The notes: a model not told the origin generated them from the sequence alone. A DNA stretch of 47,577 bases from Bdellovibrionales bacterium (GCA_019695175.1 JAIBAM010000020.1:1-47577), one strand, 5' to 3'. Positions 37,642-46,463 are shown, counted from the first letter of the stretch. Numbers and translations are program-made.

Positions 37642-39350
37642 TTGAATTTAAAAACTTAACTAAAAAATTTGAAAGCCGAACTGTTCTCAATTCTATTTCT
37701 TTACAAATTCCCCAGGGGAAAATTTTATTTATTCTAGGCACTTCGGGCACAGGAAAATCGGTGCTTTTAAAAAATTTAGTAGGCCTTTATCGACCGACCA
37801 GTGGTGAAATTTGGATTGATGGCGAAGAAGTCACGCACCTCTCAGAAGAACAGTATTATCCCATAAGAAGAAAGTGCGGCATGGTATTTCAATACCCAGC
37901 ACTTTTTGATTCTCTTAATGTGTATGATAATGTAGCCTTTGGAATAAAAAAGAATTTTCCCGAATGGGATCAACAGCAAATTTCTGCCAGAGTAAAACAA
38001 AGTCTAGATTTAGTTCATGTTACAGGCATGGAAAAGAAAAAACCCAGTGAGTTGTCCTATGGATTACAAAAAAGGGTGAGCTTGGCTAGAACCCTTGCCT
38101 TGGAACCTTCTTTACTTCTTTTTGACGAACCCACCACGGGCTTAGATCCCATCATCACTCGATCTATAAATGAATTGATCTATGACTTATCCCGAACTCT
38201 TCAAATCACCTCAGTGGTGGTCAGTCACGATATGCACTGTGCTTTGGAAATTGCAGATCATATTATTTTCTTAGATAAGGGTTCGATCATTGCTCAAGGG
38301 AGTCCTCAAGAGATTATTAGTGATCCCCATCCCTTGGTTCAGGACTTTTTACTAGAAGCTTTAAGTGCTCAAGAAAATGATGAATTGGAAAAAAAATTAA
38401 ATATTCCCCATTCCTACACTCCAATGACATTGCCTCCAAAGAAGGTCACAGAACCTCTTGCAAACTCCAAGCAGAATTTGCTCTCTTCAAGTCACTCCAC
38501 ACTTCCCCTTGCAAACCCTACAGTTCAGACTAAATATAATATAAAAAATATTTTATTTATTTATATAAATATTTTATTTAAACCAATCTTATCTGTTCTC
38601 GATTTTTCAGGAAATCTAGTAAGTTTTTTAAAAGAGATGCTAGGTGCTGTAAGAAGGGGTTCTTGGTCTTTAAGTGATATCTGTGAACAATTGTGGTTAG
38701 TGATCATCCAAAGTTTTTCTACTACAGCCATGGCAGGATTTTTTGTGGGAGCCATTATGGCCGTACAATTTACTTTGCAAGTGAAAGAGTTTGGAGCTCT
38801 TGGTTATTTAGGAGGTCTGACAACATCAGCCACTTTACGTGAGGTGGGACCGCTTTTGATTGCATTTATGCTCAGTGGAAAAGTGGGAGCTTACACCTCT
38901 GCAGAATTAGGTACTATGAAAGTCACAGAGCAGATTGATGCCTTGAGATGCTTAGGTGCCAATCCACTTACAGAAATTGTTTTCCCCCGTTTTATTGCCA
39001 TTATTATTGCGAGTTTTTTTCTTTTAGGAGTTGGTTTATTAATGTCCATTGGAGGGGGATTAATCTTAGGTCATTTTTTCGCTGGTATAAACCCTGAAGA
39101 GTATCTCCGACATATTCCTACAATCGTTTCTTGGCCATCGGTAGTGAGTGGATTATTTAAATGTTTTGTGTCGGCAGTGATGTTGGCCTCCATCTGCACC
39201 TTTATGGGTTATTCAACAAAGGGTGGAGCCAAAGGTGTGGGTCAGTCCGTTGTCAAAACTGCTGTGCTGACTATGGTTGGAATCATTATGGCTGATTGGG
39301 CAACTAGCTTTTTATCGGATGTGATTCTTCTGCTTTATTTAGGGGAATGA
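37638..39350 (+). CDS. Fused MlaF-type ATPase and MlaE-type permease
   Basis: 570 residues. Residues 1-245 are an ABC ATPase: Walker A GTSGTGKSV, signature LSYGLQKRVSLARTLALEP (degenerate: usual is GG-M-Q-K-R), Walker B LLFDEPTTGLDP and switch VVSHDMHCAL. A Ser/Pro/Leu linker of about 80 residues leads to an MlaE-type permease (about 330-570) with SATLREVGPLLIAFM, TSAELGTMKVTEQIDALRCLG and GGAKGVGQSVVKTAV. Nucleotide-binding and membrane subunits are usually separate genes, so this fusion is unusual. With the separate ATPase and the next permease it could form a heterodimeric pump. Confidence 0.88.
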   Translation: MIEFKNLTKKFESRTVLNSISLQIPQGKILFILGTSGTGKSVLLKNLVGLYRPTSGEIWIDGEEVTHLSEEQYYPIRRKCGMVFQYPALFDSLNVYDNVAFGIKKNFPEWDQQQISARVKQSLDLVHVTGMEKKKPSELSYGLQKRVSLARTLALEPSLLLFDEPTTGLDPIITRSINELIYDLSRTLQITSVVVSHDMHCALEIADHIIFLDKGSIIAQGSPQEIISDPHPLVQDFLLEALSAQENDELEKKLNIPHSYTPMTLPPKKVTEPLANSKQNLLSSSHSTLPLANPTVQTKYNIKNILFIYINILFKPILSVLDFSGNLVSFLKEMLGAVRRGSWSLSDICEQLWLVIIQSFSTTAMAGFFVGAIMAVQFTLQVKEFGALGYLGGLTTSATLREVGPLLIAFMLSGKVGAYTSAELGTMKVTEQIDALRCLGANPLTEIVFPRFIAIIIASFFLLGVGLLMSIGGGLILGHFFAGINPEEYLRHIPTIVSWPSVVSGLFKCFVSAVMLASICTFMGYSTKGGAKGVGQSVVKTAVLTMVGIIMADWATSFLSDVILLLYLGE

Positions 39351-39357
39351 GGGAAAA

Positions 39358-40131
39358 ATGGTCAGTACCGTTGGAACACAAATTATTTATCGAATAAAGA
39401 TGGTTCAGGATTTTTTTTATTTACTAGGTCAAACTCTGTGGCGAACCTTTTCGGCACCCTATCGTCCTCGCGAAATTATAAAACAAATGGAGTTTGTCGT
39501 ATGGCAGAGTCTTCCTGTTGTTTTATTTTCAGTTAGCTCTGCAGCAGTTGTTACTATCATTGAGTCCTCTTTTCATATGCGCTTGATTATTCAAAATGAC
39601 AGTTTAGTTCCAGGTTTTGCAGCCATGCTCATTTTACGGGAGTTGGGTGCCGTGGTCTCAGCTCTTTTGGTGACCTCACGTGTGGGGGCTGGATTTGCAG
39701 CTGAAATTGCCACTATGAAAATTACAGAACAAATTGATGCCTTAAAAATGTTGGGAATAGATCCTGTTCGTTTTTTAGTGGTACCAAAATTTATCGCTTG
39801 TACTGTTGGAGGATTTTTAATTTCCATTTTGGCAAACATGGCCTGTCTTTATTGCGCTATTCTTGTCGGAAAGTTGAAATTAGGCCATTCCTTCGAAGGT
39901 TTTATTTCTTCTATGGGAAATTTTATTCAGTTCAGAGATCTTATTTTTGCAGCAATTAAGGGATTTTGTTTTGGCGCCGTAATACCGTTAGTGAGTTGTT
40001 TTTATGGATTTAGATGTCGTTCAGGTGCCGAAGGTGTTGGTCTTGCCACGACAAACGCCGTGGTAACCTCTTCAGTGGTTATTATAATAATGGACTTTAG
40101 CCTCTCCTGGTTTTTTTCCAGATATTACTGA
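39358..40131 (+). CDS. MlaE-type ABC permease
   Basis: 257 residues of the MlaE fold: LILRELGAVVSALLVTSRVG, the conserved TMKITEQIDALKMLG loop, and RSGAEGVGLATTNAVV near the end. It is a permease lacking an ATPase, the partner that the fused gene would need. ATGAGGGAAAA before the ATG at 39358, 7 bp after the fused gene. Confidence 0.87.
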   Translation: MVSTVGTQIIYRIKMVQDFFYLLGQTLWRTFSAPYRPREIIKQMEFVVWQSLPVVLFSVSSAAVVTIIESSFHMRLIIQNDSLVPGFAAMLILRELGAVVSALLVTSRVGAGFAAEIATMKITEQIDALKMLGIDPVRFLVVPKFIACTVGGFLISILANMACLYCAILVGKLKLGHSFEGFISSMGNFIQFRDLIFAAIKGFCFGAVIPLVSCFYGFRCRSGAEGVGLATTNAVVTSSVVIIIMDFSLSWFFSRYY

Positions 40132-40181
40132 CACAAATCTATGTGATAGGATAGAAAAGCCATTTCAAATAAAGGAGCTTT

Positions 40182-40958
40182 ATGAAACCTGAAGCAAAAG
40201 TGGGGTTGCTATTTTTGCTGGCTTTCGCAGTGACGATTGCCTTTGCCTATTCGCTAGGTGCATTGAATCCATTTTCAAGCCGAAAAAGTTTGGACATCGC
40301 CTACAATTTTGCAGGTGGAATTGATATTGGATCACCGGTAAGAGTCATGGGAATTAAGGTTGGAAAAGTAACTGCCATTGAGTTTGACCCAAACTTGAAA
40401 ATGCCCGACGGTGAGGAAGTTAAGCTTCGCATTAGTGTTTCCATAGATAAAAAAGCTTGGCCAACACTTCGTACTGACAGTCGTTACTTTATTAATTTAG
40501 CAGGAGTGATTGGAGAAAAATTTTTAGAAATCACACCGGGATCCGGTGGCGCCCAACCATTACAACCTAACTCCTTAGTTCGCGGTGAAGATCCACCAAG
40601 AATTGATCAATTGATCTCACAAAGTTATGGTTTGGCCGGTAAAATCATCAATTTGATTGAGAAAAATGAAGGCTCTTTAGAGAACATTATCGAAACCGTC
40701 AGTCGATTGGTGGTGAATATGGACAAGGCCCTAAGGCAGTTAGATAAGACCACTAAAAATCATGAGATCAATCTGATGTTAAAAAATGTTCAGGATTTAA
40801 CCGGAGACCTAGCTTATTTTTCACGGCAGATGCGTTCACCAGAAGGTCAAAAAACCATTTCTTTGCTCAATCAGTTGCTCCACCGTCTAGAACCTTTAGA
40901 TGCGAAAGCCTTAAAGAAATTCCTTCAACAAGAAGGGATTCGGGCAAAACTCTTTTAA
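40182..40958 (+). CDS. MCE/MlaD domain protein
   Basis: 258 residues. One N-terminal transmembrane anchor (about residues 7-25), then a single MCE domain (about 35-120) with GIDIGSPVRVMGIKVGKVTA, and a helical tail. MCE proteins form hexameric rings that carry lipids between membranes; this one is anchored in the inner membrane. The ATG follows AAAGGAG. Fourth gene of the operon; no MlaC or MlaA gene follows. Confidence 0.9.
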   Translation: MKPEAKVGLLFLLAFAVTIAFAYSLGALNPFSSRKSLDIAYNFAGGIDIGSPVRVMGIKVGKVTAIEFDPNLKMPDGEEVKLRISVSIDKKAWPTLRTDSRYFINLAGVIGEKFLEITPGSGGAQPLQPNSLVRGEDPPRIDQLISQSYGLAGKIINLIEKNEGSLENIIETVSRLVVNMDKALRQLDKTTKNHEINLMLKNVQDLTGDLAYFSRQMRSPEGQKTISLLNQLLHRLEPLDAKALKKFLQQEGIRAKLF

Positions 40959-41142
40959 GCTTAACCTGAGTTCAGCTATTTTTTAAGAAAAGATTAAGAA
41001 TCTGTTCGGAAATACCTTCTCAGTGAAGGAAAATATTCAGATTTGAAAATGAATTCTTGGGGGGCAGTTGTGATCTCTAGCTTCATATACTGGAAATTGG
41101 ATTTTTGCTAAAGACCCCCAGGAAGTTGAGGGCCTTTAACTT

Positions 41143-41160
41143 GACTCGACTTTTCGAGTC
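41143..41160. repeat. Perfect 7-bp hairpin GACTCGA-CTTT-TCGAGTC
   Basis: Seven-base stem and four-base loop between mce and the Lys-rich peptide gene. With the smaller palindrome ATGGTT-TG-AACCAT at 41167-41180 (followed on the minus strand by T5) it may end transcription of the minus-strand peptide gene, which stops at 41195. Confidence 0.45.
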
Positions 41161-41194
41161 GGAAAAATGGTTTGAACCATCTTTCCTTTAGGAA

Positions 41195-41293
41195 CTACTT
41201 CTTTTTTTTCTTAGCAACTTTCTTTTTAGTTGCAGTTTTTTTGGTTGCCGCTTTTTTAGTTGCAGTTTTTTTGGTTGCTGCTTTCTTTGCCAT
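41195..41293 (-). CDS. 32-residue Lys/Ala/Thr-rich histone-tail-like protein
   Basis: ATG 41293 to TAG 41195, preceded by a very good AAGGAGGATAAA ribosome site. The peptide is built from AATKKTATKK repeated twice, then a KKK-rich end (KVAKKKKK): 16 of 32 residues are Lys. This resembles the tails of histone H1-like proteins (Hc1, AlgP-type) and should be highly basic and unstructured, binding DNA, RNA or ribosomes. The codons of the two repeats are nearly the same. Possible terminator stems lie just downstream. A short gene, but the ribosome site and composition make it credible. Confidence 0.65.
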   Translation of the reverse strand: MAKKAATKKTATKKAATKKTATKKKVAKKKKK

Positions 41294-41452
41294 TTTATCC
41301 TCCTTGGATATTGTTGGTAATTGCAATTTGAGTGTTTAACTTCATCACAATTTAATTATGTTCAATGCTTAGTGTATCGACACAACTTCTGTCGTCAATA
41401 AAAAAATACTTTGTCATTCATTTTGCATCTCTACTTTTTTTTGGAGTGAAGA

Positions 41453-42175
41453 TTGTTTTGGGTGTTTTTAATAAATTTATTGTCCGTTTTTTGGATACTC
41501 CATCGGATGATGAGAACAAATACACAATATTCATTTTGCTGGATATTTGTGTCTCATTTCATTCCGATTATGGCCATTTTTCTTAGTAGGTATTCTGTTC
41601 TTTTTTTTATATTTCTAGTTCATGCACCCATTTGGATTTGGTATTTTCTTATCTTCATCCAGAAAATAAAAAAAAGAAACCTCTGCGAGTCACACTTAAG
41701 AAGTTTTATTGATCATATTATCTATAACATGAAGTCCGGACGGTCCTTTAGAAAAAGTCTCACGGACGCCTCTCAAGAATTGCCAGAAGCTTGGTTGAAA
41801 AATAGAGTTCAAATCTGGCTGAGTGAATTGAATATGGCCCCTACTCAAGTGAAAGGCGAACCCGTTTGGCAGGAAATTCAGTTGGAATTTCTGGCCATCG
41901 ACCATCAACCCCATCAAGCCATACAAAGGTTACAAAGTTGGAGAAGTCGTCTGAAATTGACGGCCGATTTTCGACGTCGATCAGGACAGGTGCTAGCTCA
42001 AGTAAGATTGCAGGCCACTTTGGTCGGTGTCCTCTATGTTGCATTACTCCTTTTTAGTCTTATGAGAGGGGTTTGGCGTACTCACGCAATTTTAGTGGGA
42101 GTTTCAATGATTTTATTTCTTATGGGAGTCTTTTTAATTTTCAAAATGGGGAAAAAAATAAAATGGAGTTTCTAG
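41453..42175 (+). CDS. TadB-like type II secretion F domain protein
   Basis: About 240 residues with four hydrophobic segments, two at each end (about residues 1-16 and 42-70, then 185-230), flanking a cytoplasmic helical domain with FIDHIIYNMKSGRSFRKSL (the L-x-x-G-x-S-x-x-x-A-L type signature of T2SSF). TadB is an inner-membrane platform subunit of Tad pilus machinery. The start is a TTG with GGAGTGAAGA before it; internal ATGs exist. It overlaps the TadC-like gene by 13 bp. Confidence 0.65.
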   Translation: MFWVFLINLLSVFWILHRMMRTNTQYSFCWIFVSHFIPIMAIFLSRYSVLFFIFLVHAPIWIWYFLIFIQKIKKRNLCESHLRSFIDHIIYNMKSGRSFRKSLTDASQELPEAWLKNRVQIWLSELNMAPTQVKGEPVWQEIQLEFLAIDHQPHQAIQRLQSWRSRLKLTADFRRRSGQVLAQVRLQATLVGVLYVALLLFSLMRGVWRTHAILVGVSMILFLMGVFLIFKMGKKIKWSF

Positions 42176-42594
42176 CACAACCCTATTTATGTCTGTTGGA
42201 GGTCCGTCATCGTATGGAATGTGGCCACTCTACTTCAGAGGCCTTGAGAAATTATTTTAGTAAAGTCAACGATCCCTTTGCTGTGAAGCTACTTCAGTGG
42301 CAGTGGAGTTATTTGCAAGGGAGACAAGGGGATGAAAAAAAAATATTTAACTCTCCCCTCCAGATATTATTGGTAGAAACCATTAAGCGCGGATTAAGTG
42401 GGGAGCCTATCCTCACACGACTTGCAGAAGTGGAAGAGGAAATGCGCTTGGAAATGATCGATGCCATGGAAAAACATTTACAAAAATTGCCTGTCTTATC
42501 TTTATTACCTCTGACAGGATTTATTTTTCCAAGCTTTATGCTCTTGCTCATTGGCCCCCTCATGTCGGATTTATTTAACAGTTTTAAATCATGA
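42163..42594 (+). CDS. TadC-like type II secretion F domain protein
   Basis: About 143 residues from ATG 42163, short for TadC because only the second half of the F domain seems to be present: LEVRHRMECGHSTSEALRNY (platform signature), EEEMRLEMIDAMEKHLQKLP, VLSLLPLTGFIFPSF and a C-terminal membrane helix. The start overlaps TadB by 13 bp; the frame open to 42073 is an artefact of that overlap. With the TadB-like protein it should form the inner-membrane platform of the Tad system at 1-4 kb. Confidence 0.65.
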   Translation: MEFLAQPYLCLLEVRHRMECGHSTSEALRNYFSKVNDPFAVKLLQWQWSYLQGRQGDEKKIFNSPLQILLVETIKRGLSGEPILTRLAEVEEEMRLEMIDAMEKHLQKLPVLSLLPLTGFIFPSFMLLLIGPLMSDLFNSFKS

Positions 42595-42998
42595 TTTATT
42601 TTTATTTTATCATAGAGTTGCTTGTCTGGACTCCCAGATATTCCCAGGCCCATTGGACTGACTTGATTGAATCTAAAAATTTGATGCAGTTTAAAAAAAA
42701 CCAGTGGATTGAAAAAAACCGCGAAGTTCTAAATAAGAGTTGTAAAATACAAATAACATCACACCTTCTACCCACGCAATGTTTTCACTCAATCGAGGGT
42801 CTCTCGATTAAACATCATTCGGAACAAACCCGATGGGAACAATATGAGGATTTTTGTACTCAACTCCATCTCACAAATCTGAACTCGGAGGAATTAAAAA
42901 AAAATTTAACCCAATTGCCAAAAGGATCTCGATGTTGGAATCACGTCCATGAAGCTTTACTAATTAAAGAGTACCAACAGCAAGAGTTTCAATTTTAG
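42591..42998 (+). CDS. Small exported protein next to tadC, unknown function
   Basis: 135 residues. Signal-like N-terminus (MIYFYFIIELLVWTPRYSQA), then a helical domain with four Cys (SCKIQI, TQCFHS, DFCTQL, SRCWNH). The ATG overlaps the tadC stop (ATGA at 42591-42594). The frame continues 67 codons after its TAG stop, which is noted among the findings. Family not recognised; operon position points to pilus biogenesis. Confidence 0.5.
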   Translation: MIYFYFIIELLVWTPRYSQAHWTDLIESKNLMQFKKNQWIEKNREVLNKSCKIQITSHLLPTQCFHSIEGLSIKHHSEQTRWEQYEDFCTQLHLTNLNSEELKKNLTQLPKGSRCWNHVHEALLIKEYQQQEFQF

Positions 42999-43102
42999 TA
43001 CTTCCTCTTATTTAGACTCGAGCGCCTGCTCGAAGAATGGGATCAAATTCATGGTACTGAATTAGAAATCGTGTTGGCTCAAAATTTGAATAGTACTGCT
43101 GC

Positions 43103-44245
43103 ATGTGGACTTATTTTCAAGGAGCAAAACCATCTTCTGTCAGGTACACTTTGGGTCCCATTATTGGGCAAGGGTCTTCAGGAGTTGTTTTCCAGGCACT
43201 AAGAAAAGATTTGAATGGAAATTATTCACAACAAATCGCAATTAAAGTTCTTAAATCTCGGAACTTGGTCAATCTTTGGAGAAAGGAATTTGAGACCCTT
43301 TCTCTTCTCGCTTCCCCTCATTTTATAAAAATTTATGGTTTTGAGTGGTTGGAAGGTCAGCCCTCACTCGTTTTAGAATACATTGAGGGCCTTACTTTGA
43401 CGGAAGTCTGGGCTTACTGTCATCTTCAGCCAAAGGACATTTCTTTTATAATGAATCAACTAGCGCAAGGGTTGGCAGATCTTCACAGACAAAACCACAG
43501 TCATGGGGATTTAAGCCCCAATAATATTATGATCGATCTAAATGGAAAAATTAAACTTTTAGACTTTGGGGTGCGGCTTCATGATTTAAAGAACCGACAT
43601 GCCACTCTAGCTTACGCTGCACCAGAACTTTTTAATGCTGAAAAAATTGATGGACCCGCAGCAGATTGGTTTGCTATGGGAAAAATCTTTGCTCAAGCAG
43701 CGCAAAAACTCCATTGCGAGAATTTATTTAAAGACATTATTTTAAATTTAACCCAACCTAATCCTGTAAAAAGACAATGGAACTCTATTGCTCTTGACGG
43801 ATATGATTCTAAAACTTTGCAAATCAAAATTAAGGAAGGTCTGGAAAAAAAACAAGCTCTTACCACAAAAACACAAATTCTTGATTTGTCTTTAAAAAAT
43901 CGAGGTAATGCTCCTTTCCGACTTAACCCACGTTATCTTTTTCCTTTTCTTTTTTTTTCTTTGGGATTTTATCCGTCCACAGCTCATCAGCAAGGCGAAA
44001 TTTATTCTGCGAAGCAAGTGGCTAAAATTTCCTTTCGCTCCCATCATTGGATGCAATTTTTTTTGGATCAAAAATACATTGGTTATGCCCCGATCACATT
44101 GGACAAGGTGCCTGCCGGCCAGCATGAATTGAAATGGAAGTCAGAACAAGATCATGGATCCCTGACTTTGACACTGCTCCCAGGTCAACATATGATTCTT
44201 AATGAAAAAAAAATAATGCAATTAAAGTTCACGAACCAAAAATAA
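43103..44245 (+). CDS. Ser/Thr protein kinase with C-terminal PEGA-like domain
   Basis: 380 residues. Kinase domain about 14-260: GQGSSGVVFQAL (Gly loop), IAIKVLK (ATP Lys), SHGDLSPNNIMI (catalytic loop, HGD in place of HRD), LLDFGVR (Mg loop) and YAAPELF. Then a membrane helix near residue 275 (YLFPFLFFSLGFYP), and a C-terminal domain of about 75 residues: FLDQKYIGYAPITLDKVPAG and HELKWKS, a PEGA-type fold of the kind that links kinases to envelope targets. The start at 43103 is the only ATG after an in-frame stop and lacks a ribosome site. It lies 105 bp after the small exported protein and may regulate the pilus. Confidence 0.8.
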   Translation: MWTYFQGAKPSSVRYTLGPIIGQGSSGVVFQALRKDLNGNYSQQIAIKVLKSRNLVNLWRKEFETLSLLASPHFIKIYGFEWLEGQPSLVLEYIEGLTLTEVWAYCHLQPKDISFIMNQLAQGLADLHRQNHSHGDLSPNNIMIDLNGKIKLLDFGVRLHDLKNRHATLAYAAPELFNAEKIDGPAADWFAMGKIFAQAAQKLHCENLFKDIILNLTQPNPVKRQWNSIALDGYDSKTLQIKIKEGLEKKQALTTKTQILDLSLKNRGNAPFRLNPRYLFPFLFFSLGFYPSTAHQQGEIYSAKQVAKISFRSHHWMQFFLDQKYIGYAPITLDKVPAGQHELKWKSEQDHGSLTLTLLPGQHMILNEKKIMQLKFTNQK

Positions 44246-44273
44246 ATATTTCTTATTTTGTTAAGGGGTAGAT

Positions 44274-45098
44274 ATGTCCATTGTTGATGCGATTATTTTA
44301 GGGTTGGTACAAGGATTAACTGAATTTCTACCCATTTCCAGTTCGGGCCATCTGGTTATTGCACAATATTTATTAGGTCTCCCCACCCAAGATGTAGCTT
44401 TTGATGTGGCCTTGCATGTAGGCACATTATTTTCAATTTTTACAATCTACTTTTCACTTCTCAAAAAGGTTTTAGTTAAGGGCCTGCTAAGCCGCGACTT
44501 GTTTAAATTAAAAAACTTAGAAAGTCGCTTGATTTTTATGGTACTTGTGGCCTCAGTGCCTACAGCCTTTATCGGTCTAGTATTTCGTCATCAGTTAGAA
44601 GCGATGTTTTCAGACATGAAATCTCTTGGGATCTGTTTTATCCTTACAGGGGTGATTTTGTATCTGACACGATTCATGAAAAGCGACACCACTTGGACAA
44701 AAGACAGTTTAAAATCCCTAACTGGCGTGGAAAAGATCACGAGCGTAAAAGCATTTTTGATTGGCACAGCTCAAGGTTTGGCTATTATTCCCAGCATCAG
44801 TCGCTCTGGAACAACGATCATAACTGGTTTGTATTTGGGTTTACCTGGTCCCACCGTTGCCATGTTTAGTTTTATAATGTCACTTCCTGCTATCGCTGGA
44901 GCGGCACTTTTAGAACTGAAAGATATTCCGTTGACCTCTGCCCGCTGGGAGATTATTGCCATCGGAGTCTTTACCTCTTACCTCTCCGGATTGCTTGGAC
45001 TACTCACCGTTTTAAAAGTGATTCGAAAAGGTCGATTGGAACTGTTTACAGGATACTTAATTTTGCTTGGGGTTTGGGTTCTTTGGAAGATGGCTTAA
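44274..45098 (+). CDS. uppP: Undecaprenyl-diphosphatase
   Basis: 274 residues, the family length. The active-site regions GLVQGLTEFLPISSSGHLVI near the N-terminus and SISRSGTTIITGLYLGL near residue 175 hold the conserved Glu, Ser, His and Arg of UppP/BacA. It recycles the lipid carrier in peptidoglycan synthesis, in the inner membrane. AAGGGGTAGAT precedes the ATG. It lies between the kinase and metB-like genes in one direction. Confidence 0.94.
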   Translation: MSIVDAIILGLVQGLTEFLPISSSGHLVIAQYLLGLPTQDVAFDVALHVGTLFSIFTIYFSLLKKVLVKGLLSRDLFKLKNLESRLIFMVLVASVPTAFIGLVFRHQLEAMFSDMKSLGICFILTGVILYLTRFMKSDTTWTKDSLKSLTGVEKITSVKAFLIGTAQGLAIIPSISRSGTTIITGLYLGLPGPTVAMFSFIMSLPAIAGAALLELKDIPLTSARWEIIAIGVFTSYLSGLLGLLTVLKVIRKGRLELFTGYLILLGVWVLWKMA

Positions 45099-45157
45099 AG
45101 CCTGATTGGTTTCAATCCAAAGGCAAACAATATTAACGGAGATTAACGGAGGAATTT

Positions 45158-46324
45158 GTGAACTCTTTTAACAAAAATAAATTAGGTTTTGAAACAAGGG
45201 CGATTCATGTTGGACAAGAGCCTGATCCAACCACTGGCGCAGTCATGACTCCAATTTATCTGACCTCAACCTATGTTCAGGAGTCTCCCGGTCAACATAA
45301 AGGTTATGAGTATTCTCGTACAAAAAACCCCACAAGATATGCCTACGAACAATGCTTAGCCAGTTTGGAAAATGGAAAATATGGCTTTGCTTTTGCTTCT
45401 GGTTGTTCCGCCACAACCGTGGCACTTCATTTGCTGAGTGCTGGTGACGAAGTGATTGCTGGAGATGATATGTACGGTGGAACCTTTCGTCTGTTTGATA
45501 AAGTTTTAAGTCGCCATGGAATACAGTTCAACTACGTGGATATGACATCTGTTGAAAGTGTACAAAGGCTGATTTCAAAAAAGACCAAAATGATTTGGCT
45601 TGAAACTCCCACCAACCCGACTCTTAAAATATTCGATATCGAGAAGATTTCTGCTTTAGCAAAAAATACCCATATCCTACTTGCTGTTGATAATACATTT
45701 ATGAGCCCCTACTTTCAAAGGCCTTTAGATTTGGGTGCAGACATGGTTGTTCACTCCACAACCAAATACATTAATGGGCACTCGGATGTGGTGGGTGGAG
45801 CCATCGTCACTCGATCCGATGAATTGGCAGAGCGCCTTGGTTTTTTAAGCAACTCCCTGGGGCCAATTGCTTCCCCAATGGATTCCTACTTGGCGCTACG
45901 AAGTTTAAAAACTTTAAGCTTAAGAATGAAAGCCCATCAACAAAATGCTTTTTCAGTTGTGCATTTTCTTAAAGATCATGCAAAAATCGAAAAGGTGATT
46001 TATCCCGGGCTTGAAAGCCATCCCCAATTTGCCATTGCGAAAAAGCAAATGCATGGATTTGGCGGTATGATTTCGATGTACGTTAAGGGTGGTATGCCCC
46101 AAGCTAAAAAATTTTTAGAAAAGGTGAGGTTATTTTCCTTGGCAGAAAGTTTGGGTGGTGTGGAATCATTAATCGGTCATCCCGCCTCAATGACTCATGC
46201 AAGTATCCCAATTGAGCTCAGAAAAAAATTAGGTATAGATGATAATCTGATTCGTTTAAGTGTTGGAATAGAAACAGATTCGGATTTAATTGCAGACTTG
46301 CAACAGGCTTTAGAACATATTTGA
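45158..46324 (+). CDS. metB: Cystathionine gamma-synthase/gamma-lyase type PLP enzyme
   Basis: 388 residues. YEYSRTKNPTRYAYEQCLAS near the start, FASGCSATTVAL, DMYGGTFRLF, the TNPTL motif and the PLP lysine in STTKYINGHSDVVGGAI are family signatures. The family covers synthase and lyase in the transsulfuration pathway; the choice of metB over metC/mccB is not settled by motifs. The start is a GTG with GGAGGAA before it (the repeated sequence ATTAACGGAG occurs twice just upstream). Confidence 0.85.
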   Translation: MNSFNKNKLGFETRAIHVGQEPDPTTGAVMTPIYLTSTYVQESPGQHKGYEYSRTKNPTRYAYEQCLASLENGKYGFAFASGCSATTVALHLLSAGDEVIAGDDMYGGTFRLFDKVLSRHGIQFNYVDMTSVESVQRLISKKTKMIWLETPTNPTLKIFDIEKISALAKNTHILLAVDNTFMSPYFQRPLDLGADMVVHSTTKYINGHSDVVGGAIVTRSDELAERLGFLSNSLGPIASPMDSYLALRSLKTLSLRMKAHQQNAFSVVHFLKDHAKIEKVIYPGLESHPQFAIAKKQMHGFGGMISMYVKGGMPQAKKFLEKVRLFSLAESLGGVESLIGHPASMTHASIPIELRKKLGIDDNLIRLSVGIETDSDLIADLQQALEHI

Positions 46325-46335
46325 CACTGAACTGG

Positions 46336-46358
46336 GGAGAAGGTAGGTATCCTTCTCC
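46336..46358 (+). terminator. Strong hairpin after the PLP enzyme gene
   Basis: GGAGAAGG (46336-46343) pairs perfectly with CCTTCTCC (46351-46358) around TAGGTAT. It lies 11 bp after the stop and 30 bp before the tRNA. The T-rich stretch begins only after AAC, so it is either a terminator or a processing stem for the tRNA transcript. Confidence 0.55.
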
Positions 46359-46387
46359 AACTATTTGTATTTTATATTTAATCCTTT

Positions 46388-46463
<76 letters not shown>

